Of a stretch of DNA of 64,000 nucleotides, positions 43,770 through 52,069 are shown piece after piece; position 1 is the first letter of the stretch; each line of letters begins with the position of its first letter. The position numbers were made by a program, and so were the translations under genes. The DNA comes from an uncultured Prevotella sp. (GTDB taxonomy: Bacteria > Bacteroidota > Bacteroidia > Bacteroidales > Bacteroidaceae), in NCBI GenBank assembly GCA_902800365.1, contig CADCEF010000002.1:111549-175548 (forward strand). The letters are read 5' to 3'. The notes below the pieces were generated by a model. It did not search any database, was not told the DNA's origin, and saw nothing but the letters and a program-made list of their open reading frames with translations.

Positions 43770-44564
43770 CTACTTCTTTATTTCGATGTCGCGTTTCACG
43801 TTGTTGCGTATCTTTGTAAGATAGCTCTTCATGCCTGCGGCATCTTTTTTATCTATTATCTCCAACAGCTCTTTCAACTCCGTACGTATCTGGGCCACCT
43901 GGTCGCCTGTATAGGGGTTGAACAGAATTTCCTGTAGCAGATAGTCATCCTCATTCAGTACGCCTTTTGCTATACGCATGTGGCGCTTGAATGTAGTACC
44001 TGGTGCATCCTGATGCTTCATCACTGCAGCAAACACAAAGGTACTTACGAATGGGATTGAAAGCGAATAAGCCACCGTCTTATCATGTTCCTCAAAAGTG
44101 TACTCATAAATGTTCAGTCCCAGTTTGCTATACAGATCCTTGAAGAAGATGCGCCCCATGTAGTCGCCCTCGCTGATGATGATGGCATTCTCCTCACTCA
44201 ACTGCTGAAGGTTGGCGAAAGTTGGTCCGAACATCGGGTGAGTGGATACATAGCGCATGCCTGTCTTCTCGTAAAAATCCTTCAAATCGGTCTTTACGCT
44301 GGCAATATCGCTGATGATACACTCCTTTGGCAGGTAAGGTATCACTTCTTCAAATACAGGAATTGTATATTTCAGCGTTACTGCATTTATCAGCAGTTCG
44401 GGCTTAAATTCCTTAATCTCCTCGAACGAGGTGAATCGCTGACAGTTATAAGTAAACCTCATGCGTTTGGGGTCTCTCTCAAACACAGCAACCTCGTGGT
44501 CAAAACTCAGCAGGTCGATGAAGAATGATCCCATCTTTCCTGCTCCCATTACTAATATTCTCAT
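43770..44564 (-). CDS. tyrA: Prephenate dehydrogenase
   Basis: A 264-residue NAD(P)-dependent enzyme turning prephenate into 4-hydroxyphenylpyruvate for tyrosine. Seen: Rossmann motif ILVMGAGKMGSFF, IISDIASVKTDLKDFYEKTGMRYVSTHPMFGPT (substrate-binding His) and an all-helical C-terminal dimerisation domain. No ACT domain, so feedback control, if any, differs from long TyrA forms. Last gene of the pheA-aminotransferase-DAHP synthase-tyrA operon. Confidence 0.92.
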   Translation of the reverse strand: MRILVMGAGKMGSFFIDLLSFDHEVAVFERDPKRMRFTYNCQRFTSFEEIKEFKPELLINAVTLKYTIPVFEEVIPYLPKECIISDIASVKTDLKDFYEKTGMRYVSTHPMFGPTFANLQQLSEENAIIISEGDYMGRIFFKDLYSKLGLNIYEYTFEEHDKTVAYSLSIPFVSTFVFAAVMKHQDAPGTTFKRHMRIAKGVLNEDDYLLQEILFNPYTGDQVAQIRTELKELLEIIDKKDAAGMKSYLTKIRNNVKRDIEIKK

Positions 44565-44603
44565 TTTACAATGTAAAAATTAGAAAATGCAACAATTTAA
44601 TAA

Positions 44604-45668
44604 TTACTTATTAATGATTTCAATCTGCTGTCTTACTGACTCCTCGTGGATATTCTCGAAGACATGAGCCACGAATTCTGGATCCATACCACAGAGTGAA
44701 CCCTGAGCACCACGCTTGTTAAGAATCTCGTTGTAGCGGTTGGCCTGCAGCACAGTCATATTGTGTTCTTTCTTATACTGACCAATCTCACGACAAACGC
44801 GCATACGCTTTGCCAGCAGATCCATCAGCTGATTATCCAACTCGTCAATCTGCTTACGCAGCTGTGTGATACCCTCGGTGGTAGTCTTCTCATCGCGGAT
44901 TACCAGCAGACTCAGGATGTAGTCAAGCACATCGGGTGTTACCTGCTGTTTGGCATCGCTCCAAGCTTTATCAGGATCGCAGTGACTCTCAACAATCAGT
45001 CCGTCGAAACCAAGGTCCATAGCCTGCTGGCACAATGGTGCTACCAACTCACGACGACCTCCGATGTGACTTGGGTCGCTGATGATGGGTAACTCTGGTA
45101 TGCGGCGACGCAGTTCGATAGGAATCTGCCACATGGGGGCATTACGGTAAATCTTCTGCTCGTAGCTTGAGAAACCACGATGTATTGCTCCCAGACGCTT
45201 GATACCAGCCTGATTCAGACGCTCCATCGCACCAATCCACAGTTCCAGATCGGGGTTCACAGGATTCTTTACGAATACAGGTATGTCAACACCTTGCAGC
45301 GAGTCGGCAATAGCCTGCATAGCAAATGGGTTGGCTGATGTACGCGCACCAATCCACAGGATATCAATACCATGTTTCAAACTCAGTTCTACATGCTCTG
45401 GTGTAGCCACCTCGGTTGATACAAGCATCTTGGTTTCCTTCTTCACCTGCTCCATCCATACAAGAGCGGGTTCTCCGTGACCCTCAAAACCTCCTGGCTT
45501 GGTGCGTGGTTTCCACACACCTGCACGAAAGTTATGACAGCCTTTCATTGCCAGCTGCTTGGCGGTAGTCATCACTTGTTCCTCAGTCTCAGCAGAGCAA
45601 GGGCCTGCAATCACGAAGGGACGTTCATTGTCACTTGGTAAGTTTAGTGGAGATAATTCTAATTCCAT
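44604..45668 (-). CDS. 3-deoxy-7-phosphoheptulonate synthase / chorismate mutase fusion
   Basis: A 354-residue bifunctional enzyme. Residues 1-255 are a DAHP synthase of the KDPG-aldolase-like class: FVIAGPCSAETEEQV, CHNFRAGVWKPRTKPGGFEG, PVFVKNPVNPDLELW, PIISDPSHIGGRREL. Residues about 265-354 are an AroQ-type chorismate mutase: LRKQIDELDNQLMDLLAKRMRVCREIGQYKKEHNMTVLQ. It makes the first committed shikimate intermediate and also prephenate, so the operon covers both ends of the pathway. The fused mutase probably also acts as an allosteric sensor; inference. It lies 2 nt after the aminotransferase gene. Confidence 0.94.
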   Translation of the reverse strand: MELELSPLNLPSDNERPFVIAGPCSAETEEQVMTTAKQLAMKGCHNFRAGVWKPRTKPGGFEGHGEPALVWMEQVKKETKMLVSTEVATPEHVELSLKHGIDILWIGARTSANPFAMQAIADSLQGVDIPVFVKNPVNPDLELWIGAMERLNQAGIKRLGAIHRGFSSYEQKIYRNAPMWQIPIELRRRIPELPIISDPSHIGGRRELVAPLCQQAMDLGFDGLIVESHCDPDKAWSDAKQQVTPDVLDYILSLLVIRDEKTTTEGITQLRKQIDELDNQLMDLLAKRMRVCREIGQYKKEHNMTVLQANRYNEILNKRGAQGSLCGMDPEFVAHVFENIHEESVRQQIEIINK

Positions 45669-45670
45669 AA

Positions 45671-46846
45671 TTATATTACTTTTTTAATTCTTTCTAATGC
45701 TTGTTGTATTTTCTCTTCCTTGGCACAGAGCGAGATGCGGATGTAGCGCTGACCGTTACTGCCGAAAATGAATCCTGGTGTGATGAACACACGGGCCTCG
45801 TGCAGAATCTTCTCCGTCAGATCCTCAACGTTCTCAATATCAGCAGGTATCTTTCCCCAAAGGAACATGCCAACCTGATTCTTGTCGTAGGTGCAACCCA
45901 GCAGCTCCATGATTTTCTCTGCCCACTGGCGGCGACGAGCATAGGTATTGATATTGTACTCACGATGCCAGTCGTCGGTATTATTATAAGCCTCGGCAGC
46001 AGCCAGTTGTATGCCTCGGAATGTTCCACTCTCAATGTTCGACTGCACTTTGAGAATCCATTGTATGAACTGGGCATTAGCCACACACATTCCTACACGC
46101 CAACCTGGCATGTTATGACTCTTCGACATAGAGTTCAGTTCTATGCAGCAGTCCTTTGCACCAGGCACCTGCATGATTGACAAATGCTCTTCACTCAGAA
46201 TCATGCTATATGGATTGTCGTTCACTACCACGATATCATGGTCCTTGGCAAATTTCACCAGTCGCTCGTATGTGGCACGCTGTGCGCGACCTCCTGTAGG
46301 CATATTGGGATAGTTGGTCCACATCAGTTTTACTTTCGAGAGATCCATCTTCTCCAACTCATCAAAGTCGGGCTGCCAACCATTATCCTCGCGCAGATTG
46401 TAGTTCACAATCTTTGCGCCCAGAATCTTGCTCAGCGATGTGTAGGTAGGATAACCAGGATTAGGCACCAGTACCTCTTCGCCTGGATTCACAAAGGCCA
46501 GCGTAATATGCAGTATTCCTTCTTTCGAACCTATCAAAGGTAACACTTCACTCTTACCGTCTAACTCAACGCCATACCAACGCTTGTAAAATCCCGCCAT
46601 GGCCTCACGCAGTTCAGGGATACCCATTGTCAACTGATATCCATGAGAATCTGGACGTTTAGCCACCTCACAGAGTTTGTTGATGGTCTCGGTAGATGGT
46701 GGCATATCAGGACTACCGATAGCCAGACTGATTACATCCTTGCCCTCGGCATTCATTTGTGCCACCTCTTTAAGTTTCTTGCTGAAATAGTACTCTTGTA
46801 CTAAGCTCAATCTATCTGCTGGTTGTATCATAATCTTTATGTTCAA
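45671..46846 (-). CDS. Class I/II aminotransferase, probably aromatic
   Basis: A 391-residue PLP-dependent aminotransferase. Seen: VISLAIGSPDMPPS, LPLIGSKEGILHI, VPNPGYPTY, NYPNMPTGGRA, VNDNPYSMIL, and the PLP lysine in ELNSMSKSHNMPGWRVGM. Its place between pheA and DAHP synthase suggests transamination of phenylpyruvate and 4-hydroxyphenylpyruvate, or of prephenate. The family also contains aspartate and LL-diaminopimelate aminotransferases, so substrate is inference. Overlaps pheA by 4 nt. Confidence 0.85.
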   Translation of the reverse strand: MNIKIMIQPADRLSLVQEYYFSKKLKEVAQMNAEGKDVISLAIGSPDMPPSTETINKLCEVAKRPDSHGYQLTMGIPELREAMAGFYKRWYGVELDGKSEVLPLIGSKEGILHITLAFVNPGEEVLVPNPGYPTYTSLSKILGAKIVNYNLREDNGWQPDFDELEKMDLSKVKLMWTNYPNMPTGGRAQRATYERLVKFAKDHDIVVVNDNPYSMILSEEHLSIMQVPGAKDCCIELNSMSKSHNMPGWRVGMCVANAQFIQWILKVQSNIESGTFRGIQLAAAEAYNNTDDWHREYNINTYARRRQWAEKIMELLGCTYDKNQVGMFLWGKIPADIENVEDLTEKILHEARVFITPGFIFGSNGQRYIRISLCAKEEKIQQALERIKKVI

Positions 46847-47685
46847 TTCGTTTGTTTTCCGTCCTTGTACTCACCCAGAATCTTCAAATCCTTCGTCAAT
46901 GGAATAATGGCGTCTACAGCCTGTCGATAGCGTGTCAGATCATCATACATCACATCGACATAGAACAGATATTCCCACTCTTTTCCAATGATAGGCAGAC
47001 TCTGAATCTTTGTCAGATTGATTTTATAGAACGAGAGTATTGCCAGAACATGACTCAGCGAACCCTCCTCGTGAGGCAGCGAGAATACAATGCTACTCTT
47101 ATTAGCCTCAGTCAGCGGGCGCAGCATGTCGGCCTTATTTGGATTGCTCACTACCAGGAAACGGGTAAAGTTATGCTTATTGTCCTCAATGTGGTCTTCA
47201 AGCACCTTCAGTCCGTACAGCTTTGCTGCCTCAGCATGACAGATGGCAGCCCATCCACGTTTCTGTCCCTCAGCTATCATCTTAGCAGAACCTGCAGTGT
47301 CCTCAGCTTCTACATTCTTAAGCTGCGGATGCTTTGCCAGAAAGTCGCGGCACTGCATCAGAGCCACTGGGTGCGAGTGAACCTCGGTAATAGTGTCCCA
47401 ATCGTCCTCAGGCAGACAGCAGATGCTGTGAGTAATGTGCAGCTTGTGCTCGCCTACCACCGATGTACCGCTGTCGCGCAACAGCTCGTAGTTGTGCAGC
47501 AGGCTACCTGCTATTGTATTCTCAATAGCCAACATACCTATAGCTGTGGGATCCTGCTTTATCTGCTGGAACACCTGTTCGAATGTGCTGCAGCATATAA
47601 GCTGTATCTGCTCTCCCTCGAAGTAAAGGTGTGCCGCTATATCGTGGAACGACCCTATCAGTCCTTGTATTGCAATTCTCTTCAT
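46843..47685 (-). CDS. pheA: Prephenate dehydratase with ACT domain
   Basis: A 280-residue enzyme converting prephenate to phenylpyruvate. N-terminal catalytic part: AIQGLIGSFHDIAAHLYF, GMLAIENTIAGSL and NFTRFLVVSN with the catalytic TRF motif. C-terminal ACT domain (about 195-275): SSIVFSLPHEEGSLSHVLAILSFYKINLTKIQSLPI. The Phe-binding ESRP motif of many PheA proteins reads QSLP here, so feedback inhibition may differ. First structural gene of the aromatic operon, preceded by an attenuator leader. Confidence 0.94.
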   Translation of the reverse strand: MKRIAIQGLIGSFHDIAAHLYFEGEQIQLICCSTFEQVFQQIKQDPTAIGMLAIENTIAGSLLHNYELLRDSGTSVVGEHKLHITHSICCLPEDDWDTITEVHSHPVALMQCRDFLAKHPQLKNVEAEDTAGSAKMIAEGQKRGWAAICHAEAAKLYGLKVLEDHIEDNKHNFTRFLVVSNPNKADMLRPLTEANKSSIVFSLPHEEGSLSHVLAILSFYKINLTKIQSLPIIGKEWEYLFYVDVMYDDLTRYRQAVDAIIPLTKDLKILGEYKDGKQTN

Positions 47686-47718
47686 TATATCTCTTAATTC
47701 TTAAATCTGCCCTTTAAA

Positions 47719-47816
47719 AACAAGCCCCGCTTTCACTCTGTTGTGAAGCGGGACCTTGTTGTTTTATCTTCCTATTGTCATAAGTTGAATTCTATACGCA
47801 ACTTCCCGCTTCACAG
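47719..47816 (-). promoter_or_regulatory. Transcription attenuator of the aromatic operon (terminator / antiterminator)
   Basis: Three RNA segments on the minus strand: segment 1 (47797-47816) contains TGTGAAGCGGGA; segment 2 (47740-47760) contains TCCCGCTTCACA; segment 3 (47719-47736) contains GTGAAAGCGGGGCTTGTT. Segments 1 and 2 pair perfectly over 12 bp. Segments 2 and 3 form a long GC-rich stem followed by a T-run, i.e. an intrinsic terminator 34 nt before pheA. Segment 1 lies at the end of the leader reading frame, so a ribosome that finishes translation covers it and lets the terminator form. Confidence 0.87.
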
Positions 47817-47869
47817 TTCTCTGCAAAGTAAAAATAAAAGCCGTAAAACCAAGCATTCAACATTGACAT
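47792..47869 (-). CDS. Aromatic-amino-acid leader peptide (attenuator control peptide)
   Basis: A 25-codon frame starting ATG at 47869 and stopping at TAG 47794-47792. Residues 7-15 read WFYGFYFYF: four Phe, three Tyr and one Trp in nine codons. The products of the downstream operon are Phe and Tyr precursors, so the composition fits attenuation control. The promoter -7 box is 28 nt upstream. The frame ends over antiterminator segment 1. A second ATG two codons in could also be the start. Confidence 0.87.
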   Translation of the reverse strand: MSMLNAWFYGFYFYFAENCEAGSCV

Positions 47870-47897
47870 AACTTTCTAAATTTATTGATTTCGGCTG

Positions 47898-47929
47898 CAA
47901 AAGTATAGTATTTTTATGAAACCACCAAA
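47898..47929 (-). promoter_or_regulatory. -33/-7 promoter of the aromatic operon
   Basis: On the minus strand TTTG (47926-47929) and TACTTTTG (47898-47905) are separated by exactly 20 nt. Transcription would begin near 47891, about 22 nt before the leader peptide ATG. Confidence 0.75.
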
Positions 47930-47998
47930 TAAAATGATAGAAAATTTGCTATTTTACTTACTTTTTCATAAAAAAGGCGATATCTGAAGGATTTTGTG

Positions 47999-48006
47999 TA
48001 AATTTG
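47999..48006 (+). promoter_or_regulatory. -7 box of the symporter gene
   Basis: TAAATTTG, 18 nt before the ATG at 48025; no clear -33 box. Confidence 0.5.
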
Positions 48007-48024
48007 CAGCAAAAATATACGATT

Positions 48025-48942
48025 ATGAATAAACTCTGCAATTACATATCAAAGTATATGGGCGTTATGGTGCTTCTGGTGGCAGCTTTAGCGCTCTTTT
48101 GGCCTGCATCATTCCTTTGGATTGACACATGGGCCATAAACCCTATGCTAGGCGTGATAATGTTCGGAATGGGATTAACGCTATCACCACAAGACTTCCG
48201 CATCGTCTTCAGCCGTCCTAAGGATATAATAATAGGTTGTCTTGCTCAGTTCACTATTATGCCGCTGTTGGCATTAGGACTATCGTGGGCGTTTGCTCTG
48301 CCAAAAGAGTTAGCACTGGGTGTTATTCTGGTTGGCTGCTGTCCTGGAGGCACAGCTTCGAATGTGATTACCTATCTGGCCAAAGGCGATTTGGCTCTAT
48401 CTGTAGGCATGACGGCTACGTCTACCCTACTTGCCCCACTGCTTACTCCACTATTGGTTTTGGTGCTGGCGGGAACTATGGTTGAGGTAGATACCATTGG
48501 CATGCTGCTTAGTATAGTATATGTTGTGATAGCTCCGATAGCTGTAGGACTGATATTCCAGCGCTACCTGCCTAAATTCACAAAAGAAATTGTACCGTAT
48601 CTTCCAGCATTTTCATCGATAGCTATCGCTTTGGTAGTTGGAATAATAGTATCACATAATGCGGACAGACTGCTTGTTGGCGGAATGGTTGTTGTATTGG
48701 TGGTAATACTTCACAACTTGTGCGGATTAAGTCTGGGATACGTCATCGGACGATTACTCGGCTTGGCTGAGCCCAAGAAGCGTGCCATCTCCATCGAGGT
48801 AGGTATGCAGAACTCAGGACTAGCCTCTTCGCTAGCCACACTTCACTTTGCCGCCTTCCCTCTGGCCACAATCCCAGGAGCCATATTCAGCGTATGGCAC
48901 AACATAAGCGGCGCACTTGTAGCAAGGATTTACTCAAAATAA
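48025..48942 (+). CDS. Bile acid:sodium symporter (BASS/SBF) family transporter
   Basis: A 305-residue inner-membrane protein with about nine or ten hydrophobic helices. Family motifs: MFGMGLTLSPQDFRIVFSRPKDIIIG, VGCCPGGTASNVITYLAKGDLALSVGMT (the Na+-binding crossover) and ISIEVGMQNSGLASSLA (second crossover with the conserved E-x-G-x-Q). Bacterial members take up organic anions such as pantoate or pyruvate with sodium, not only bile acids; the substrate here is unknown. ATG 48025 follows the promoter; the longer frame starts within it. Single gene ending in a bidirectional terminator. Confidence 0.9.
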   Translation: MNKLCNYISKYMGVMVLLVAALALFWPASFLWIDTWAINPMLGVIMFGMGLTLSPQDFRIVFSRPKDIIIGCLAQFTIMPLLALGLSWAFALPKELALGVILVGCCPGGTASNVITYLAKGDLALSVGMTATSTLLAPLLTPLLVLVLAGTMVEVDTIGMLLSIVYVVIAPIAVGLIFQRYLPKFTKEIVPYLPAFSSIAIALVVGIIVSHNADRLLVGGMVVVLVVILHNLCGLSLGYVIGRLLGLAEPKKRAISIEVGMQNSGLASSLATLHFAAFPLATIPGAIFSVWHNISGALVARIYSK

Positions 48943-48974
48943 ATAATCCCCGCCAAATCTGGTGGGGATTATTT
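48941..48974. terminator. Bidirectional terminator between the symporter and atpG
   Basis: AAATAATCCCCGCC and GGTGGGGATTATTT (one G-T pair) enclose a 6-nt loop, with A-rich and T-rich flanks. It ends both the symporter transcript and the ATP synthase operon. Confidence 0.85.
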
Positions 48975-48981
48975 GTTGTTA

Positions 48982-49953
48982 TCAGTTGTTCACCGAACCT
49001 CCTACAATATCCAGAAGTTCGGAGGTGATGGCTTGCTGGCGACTCTTGTTGTACTGCAAGTTGAGTTCGCGTAGCAGCTCGTCGGCATTATCAGTAGCAG
49101 TCTGCATAGCCACCATGCGGGCAGCATGCTCAGAAGCATTGCTATCCAGCAGGGCTGTATAGAGCGTAAGGTGTGCCAGCTTTGGCATAAGTTGCGAGAG
49201 TACAGTGTTCATGTCGGGCTCTACGATAAAGTTATCGTTGAGTGGCTTAACCTCCTCTTGCTCGCGACTGTTCTCTTTCTCGCCACGCTGCTTCAGGTAT
49301 TCCTGACTCTGCTTGGTAGCGATGTTGCTGGTAAGATCGCGCTCGTGGTCGGCCTGCAGTTCACTTTCGATGTCGATAGGCAGGAATGTCTTGCGGGTAA
49401 GCACCTGAGAGCCTGCGCTCTTAAAGTGGTGATAAATAAGTTCAACCTTATCTATCTCGCCTCGACGGAACTTTCCACCAAGTTCCATTGCTATCTCGAT
49501 GCACTGCTGTACATTGGGGTGATCGGCCAGCGCAGAGTATTCGCCCTGCACGTTGAGCCCCATCTTACGGGCCTTTTCGAACACCTTGCGACCAATAGGA
49601 TAAATCTCCACATTATCGCGTCCAATGGTCTCAGCATAATCATTAACCACCTGTGTCATCAGTTTGATGGTGTTGGCATTGAATCCGCCACAGAGCGACG
49701 AATTACTTGAAAACACCACCAATGCAGCCCTTTTCACAGGGCGCTCCTGATCGTAGACGGTCTGAGCCTCGGCCTCGGCAGCAAGGAACGACTTGAGGAT
49801 GTGCTCCAACAGCTCCTCGTAAGGCAGCATATTCTGAATAGCCACCTGTGCGTGGTGAAGCTTGCTGGAGGCAACCATCTTCATAGCCGACGTGATCTTT
49901 CGCGTGGAATTCACTGAGGCTATGCGGCCTTTAATTTCTTTCAGGCTTGGCAT
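48982..49953 (-). CDS. atpG: ATP synthase F1 gamma subunit
   Basis: A 323-residue central-stalk subunit. The N-terminal helix MPSLKEIKGRIASVNSTRKITSAMKMVASSKLHHAQ and C-terminal helix ARMVAMQTATDNADELLRELNLQYNKSRQQAITSELLDIVGG are typical. The chain is about 35 residues longer than E. coli gamma because of a charged insertion (about 190-230, KQRGEKENSREQEEVKPLND); I recall similar insertions in other Bacteroidetes gammas. Last gene of the operon, 6 nt after atpA. Confidence 0.95.
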   Translation of the reverse strand: MPSLKEIKGRIASVNSTRKITSAMKMVASSKLHHAQVAIQNMLPYEELLEHILKSFLAAEAEAQTVYDQERPVKRAALVVFSSNSSLCGGFNANTIKLMTQVVNDYAETIGRDNVEIYPIGRKVFEKARKMGLNVQGEYSALADHPNVQQCIEIAMELGGKFRRGEIDKVELIYHHFKSAGSQVLTRKTFLPIDIESELQADHERDLTSNIATKQSQEYLKQRGEKENSREQEEVKPLNDNFIVEPDMNTVLSQLMPKLAHLTLYTALLDSNASEHAARMVAMQTATDNADELLRELNLQYNKSRQQAITSELLDIVGGSVNN

Positions 49954-49959
49954 AGGCTA

Positions 49960-51546
49960 TCAGGCTTTATATGTTCCAGCGATATCATACATCACCTTCT
50001 CGATGGTGTCGGTAGTCTCATCGTCAATCTTACCGCTTGCCAGAGTCTCGATAACCTCGGGATGTGCTGAACGCAGCTTGTCGAGGAACGATGTCTGACA
50101 CTCGCGCACCTTGGCGATGGGCACCTCACGCATCAGTCCGTGAACACCACAATACAAGATGGCAATCTGCTCGCCTACTGGCATTGGGCTGTATTGTGGC
50201 TGAATGAGCAACTGGTTGTTCTTACGTCCGCGGTCGAGTGTCATCGCTGTTACGGCATCCATATCGCTCGAGAACTTAGAGAAAGCCTCCAGCTCACGAT
50301 ACTGTGCCTGGTCGATTTTCAGTGTACCAGCCACCTTCTTCATACTCTTGATCTGAGCCGAACCACCCACACGAGATACCGAGATACCTACGTTGATGGC
50401 AGGACGGAAACCTTGGTTGAAGAGGTCGCTCTCCAAGAATATCTGACCATCGGTAATAGAGATAACGTTGGTTGGGATGTAAGCCGACACGTCGCCAGCC
50501 TGAGTCTCGATGATAGGCAGAGCGGTGAGAGAACCACCACCCTTCACATGGCCCTTCATACACTCTGGCAGGTCGTTCATCTGTTCGGCCACTTCCTGCT
50601 GTTCGTTCATCTTAGCAGCACGCTCCAAAAGACGAGAGTGCAGATAGAACACATCACCAGGATAAGCCTCACGACCTGAAGGACGGCGCAGAATCAGCGA
50701 TACCTCACGATAGGCCACAGCCTGCTTCGACAGGTCGTCGTATACAACCAATGCTGGCAGACCGCGATCGCGGAAGTACTCACCTATAGCGGCTCCTGCA
50801 AACGGTGCATAGTACTGCATAGCAGCAGGATCGGCAGCTGTAGCGGCTACCACGATGGTGTATGGCATAGCACCGTGCTCCTGCAGTGTAGAAACCAGAG
50901 CAGCAACGGTACTGGCCTTCTGACCGATGGCCACATAGATACAATAGACAGGCTTACCTGCCTCATAGAAACTCTTCTGATTGATGATGGTATCAACGGC
51001 GATGGCGGTCTTACCCGTCTGACGGTCGCCGATGATAAGCTCGCGCTGACCACGACCGATAGGAATCATCGAGTCGATAGCCTTCAATCCAGTCTGCAGA
51101 GGCTCCTTAACGGGCTGGCGATAGATAACACCAGGGGCTTTACGGTCGAGCGGCATCTCGAAAGCGTCGCTCAGGTCGATATCACCCTTACCGTCGATAG
51201 CTTGTCCCAGCGGATTGATAACGCGTCCCAGCATGTTATCGTTGACACGGATAGATGCGATACGTTTGGTACGCTTCACCACCATGCCCTCTTTGATGCC
51301 CGAGGTAGTGCCCAACAGCACGCAGCCCACGTTGTCCTCCTCGAGGTTCATCACGATAGCCATAGTGCCGTTTTCAAACTCCAGCAGCTCGTTGGCCTCG
51401 GCGTTACGCAGTCCATAGATGCGGGCTACACCATCGCTCACAGTGAGCACGGTTCCCACCTCGTCGAACTTCTCAGCATCCGATATACCTTTCAGCTGGT
51501 CGAGCAGTACCTGCGAAACTTCGCTTGGTTTAATCTTATCTGACAT
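49960..51546 (-). CDS. atpA: ATP synthase F1 alpha subunit
   Basis: A 528-residue non-catalytic nucleotide-binding subunit. Seen: P-loop [49 protein letters not shown] and [18 protein letters not shown]. It resides in the F1 hexamer with atpD. Upstream of it, where atpH would normally lie directly, there is a four-helix-bundle gene flanked by repeats. Confidence 0.97.
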   Translation of the reverse strand: MSDKIKPSEVSQVLLDQLKGISDAEKFDEVGTVLTVSDGVARIYGLRNAEANELLEFENGTMAIVMNLEEDNVGCVLLGTTSGIKEGMVVKRTKRIASIRVNDNMLGRVINPLGQAIDGKGDIDLSDAFEMPLDRKAPGVIYRQPVKEPLQTGLKAIDSMIPIGRGQRELIIGDRQTGKTAIAVDTIINQKSFYEAGKPVYCIYVAIGQKASTVAALVSTLQEHGAMPYTIVVAATAADPAAMQYYAPFAGAAIGEYFRDRGLPALVVYDDLSKQAVAYREVSLILRRPSGREAYPGDVFYLHSRLLERAAKMNEQQEVAEQMNDLPECMKGHVKGGGSLTALPIIETQAGDVSAYIPTNVISITDGQIFLESDLFNQGFRPAINVGISVSRVGGSAQIKSMKKVAGTLKIDQAQYRELEAFSKFSSDMDAVTAMTLDRGRKNNQLLIQPQYSPMPVGEQIAILYCGVHGLMREVPIAKVRECQTSFLDKLRSAHPEVIETLASGKIDDETTDTIEKVMYDIAGTYKA

Positions 51547-51585
51547 TTTTTCTTCTGTAGTTAATGGGAGTTATTGGAGTTCATG

Positions 51586-52023
51586 GGAGATAGCGGACAT
51601 TAGTCTGCAATACTACTGTTATCGATAATTCCCTTGCAATAGGCATTTATAAACCTGCTAACTTTCTCAATCTCTGTATTAAGACTATCAAAGGAAGTGT
51701 TGTCGATATAACCTAAATCTCTTGATAAAAGTATATAATACCTACATTCTTCCAAACTGCCTTGAGATATATTGAAAAAGCGAAGTTTATCAGCCTTGCT
51801 AAGTTTCTTATAACCTTCAGCAATATTAGCAGCTATAGAGACAGCAGCTCTCTGGAACTGTGAGCATAGACCGAATCGCTCCGTATCAGGGAACTTGCGG
51901 GTAATTGTGTACACATCAATCACAAACTGATGTGCAAACTGCCATGCCTTTATTTCCATAAAACTACTACTCATAATCATTCTCATTTGTTATTCATCAG
52001 CAAGAGTAATGTCCATTAACTCC
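51586..52023. repeat. 17-nt imperfect inverted repeat bounding the four-helix-bundle gene
   Basis: Left arm 51586-51602 reads GGAGATAGCGGACATTA; right arm 52007-52023 reads GGAGTTAATGGACATTA on the minus strand. 14 of 17 positions agree. The left arm ends exactly at the gene's stop codon and the right arm lies 32 nt upstream of its start. Outside both arms are more GGAGTTA-like units (about 51558-51585 and 52024-52068). A perfect hairpin GCTGAC-AAA-GTCAGC sits at 52024-52038, just outside the right arm. Confidence 0.7.
51600..51974 (-). CDS. Four-helix-bundle protein (S23 / 23S rRNA intervening-sequence protein family)
   Basis: A 124-residue protein of the four-helix-bundle (TIGR02436-type) family. 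Seen: EIKAWQFAHQFVIDVYTITRKFPDTERFGLCSQFQRAAVSIAANIAEGYKK, RFFNISQGSLEECRYYILLSRDLGYI. Relatives are encoded by intervening sequences in 23S rRNA and, as Avd proteins, by diversity-generating retroelements; here neither an rRNA nor a reverse transcriptase is nearby. It interrupts the ATP synthase operon between atpH and atpA in the same orientation and is bounded by inverted repeats. Three further ATG codons near the start make the N-terminus uncertain. Function unknown. Confidence 0.87.
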   Translation of the reverse strand: MSSSFMEIKAWQFAHQFVIDVYTITRKFPDTERFGLCSQFQRAAVSIAANIAEGYKKLSKADKLRFFNISQGSLEECRYYILLSRDLGYIDNTSFDSLNTEIEKVSRFINAYCKGIIDNSSIAD

Positions 52024-52069
52024 GCTGACAAAGTCAGCTAACTACATTTAACTCCTTTTTACTCCATAA

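Noticed and set aside
51600-51974. Accessory variability protein of a diversity-generating retroelement
   Set aside because: The four-helix fold is similar, but no reverse transcriptase, template repeat or variable repeat is present in the window.
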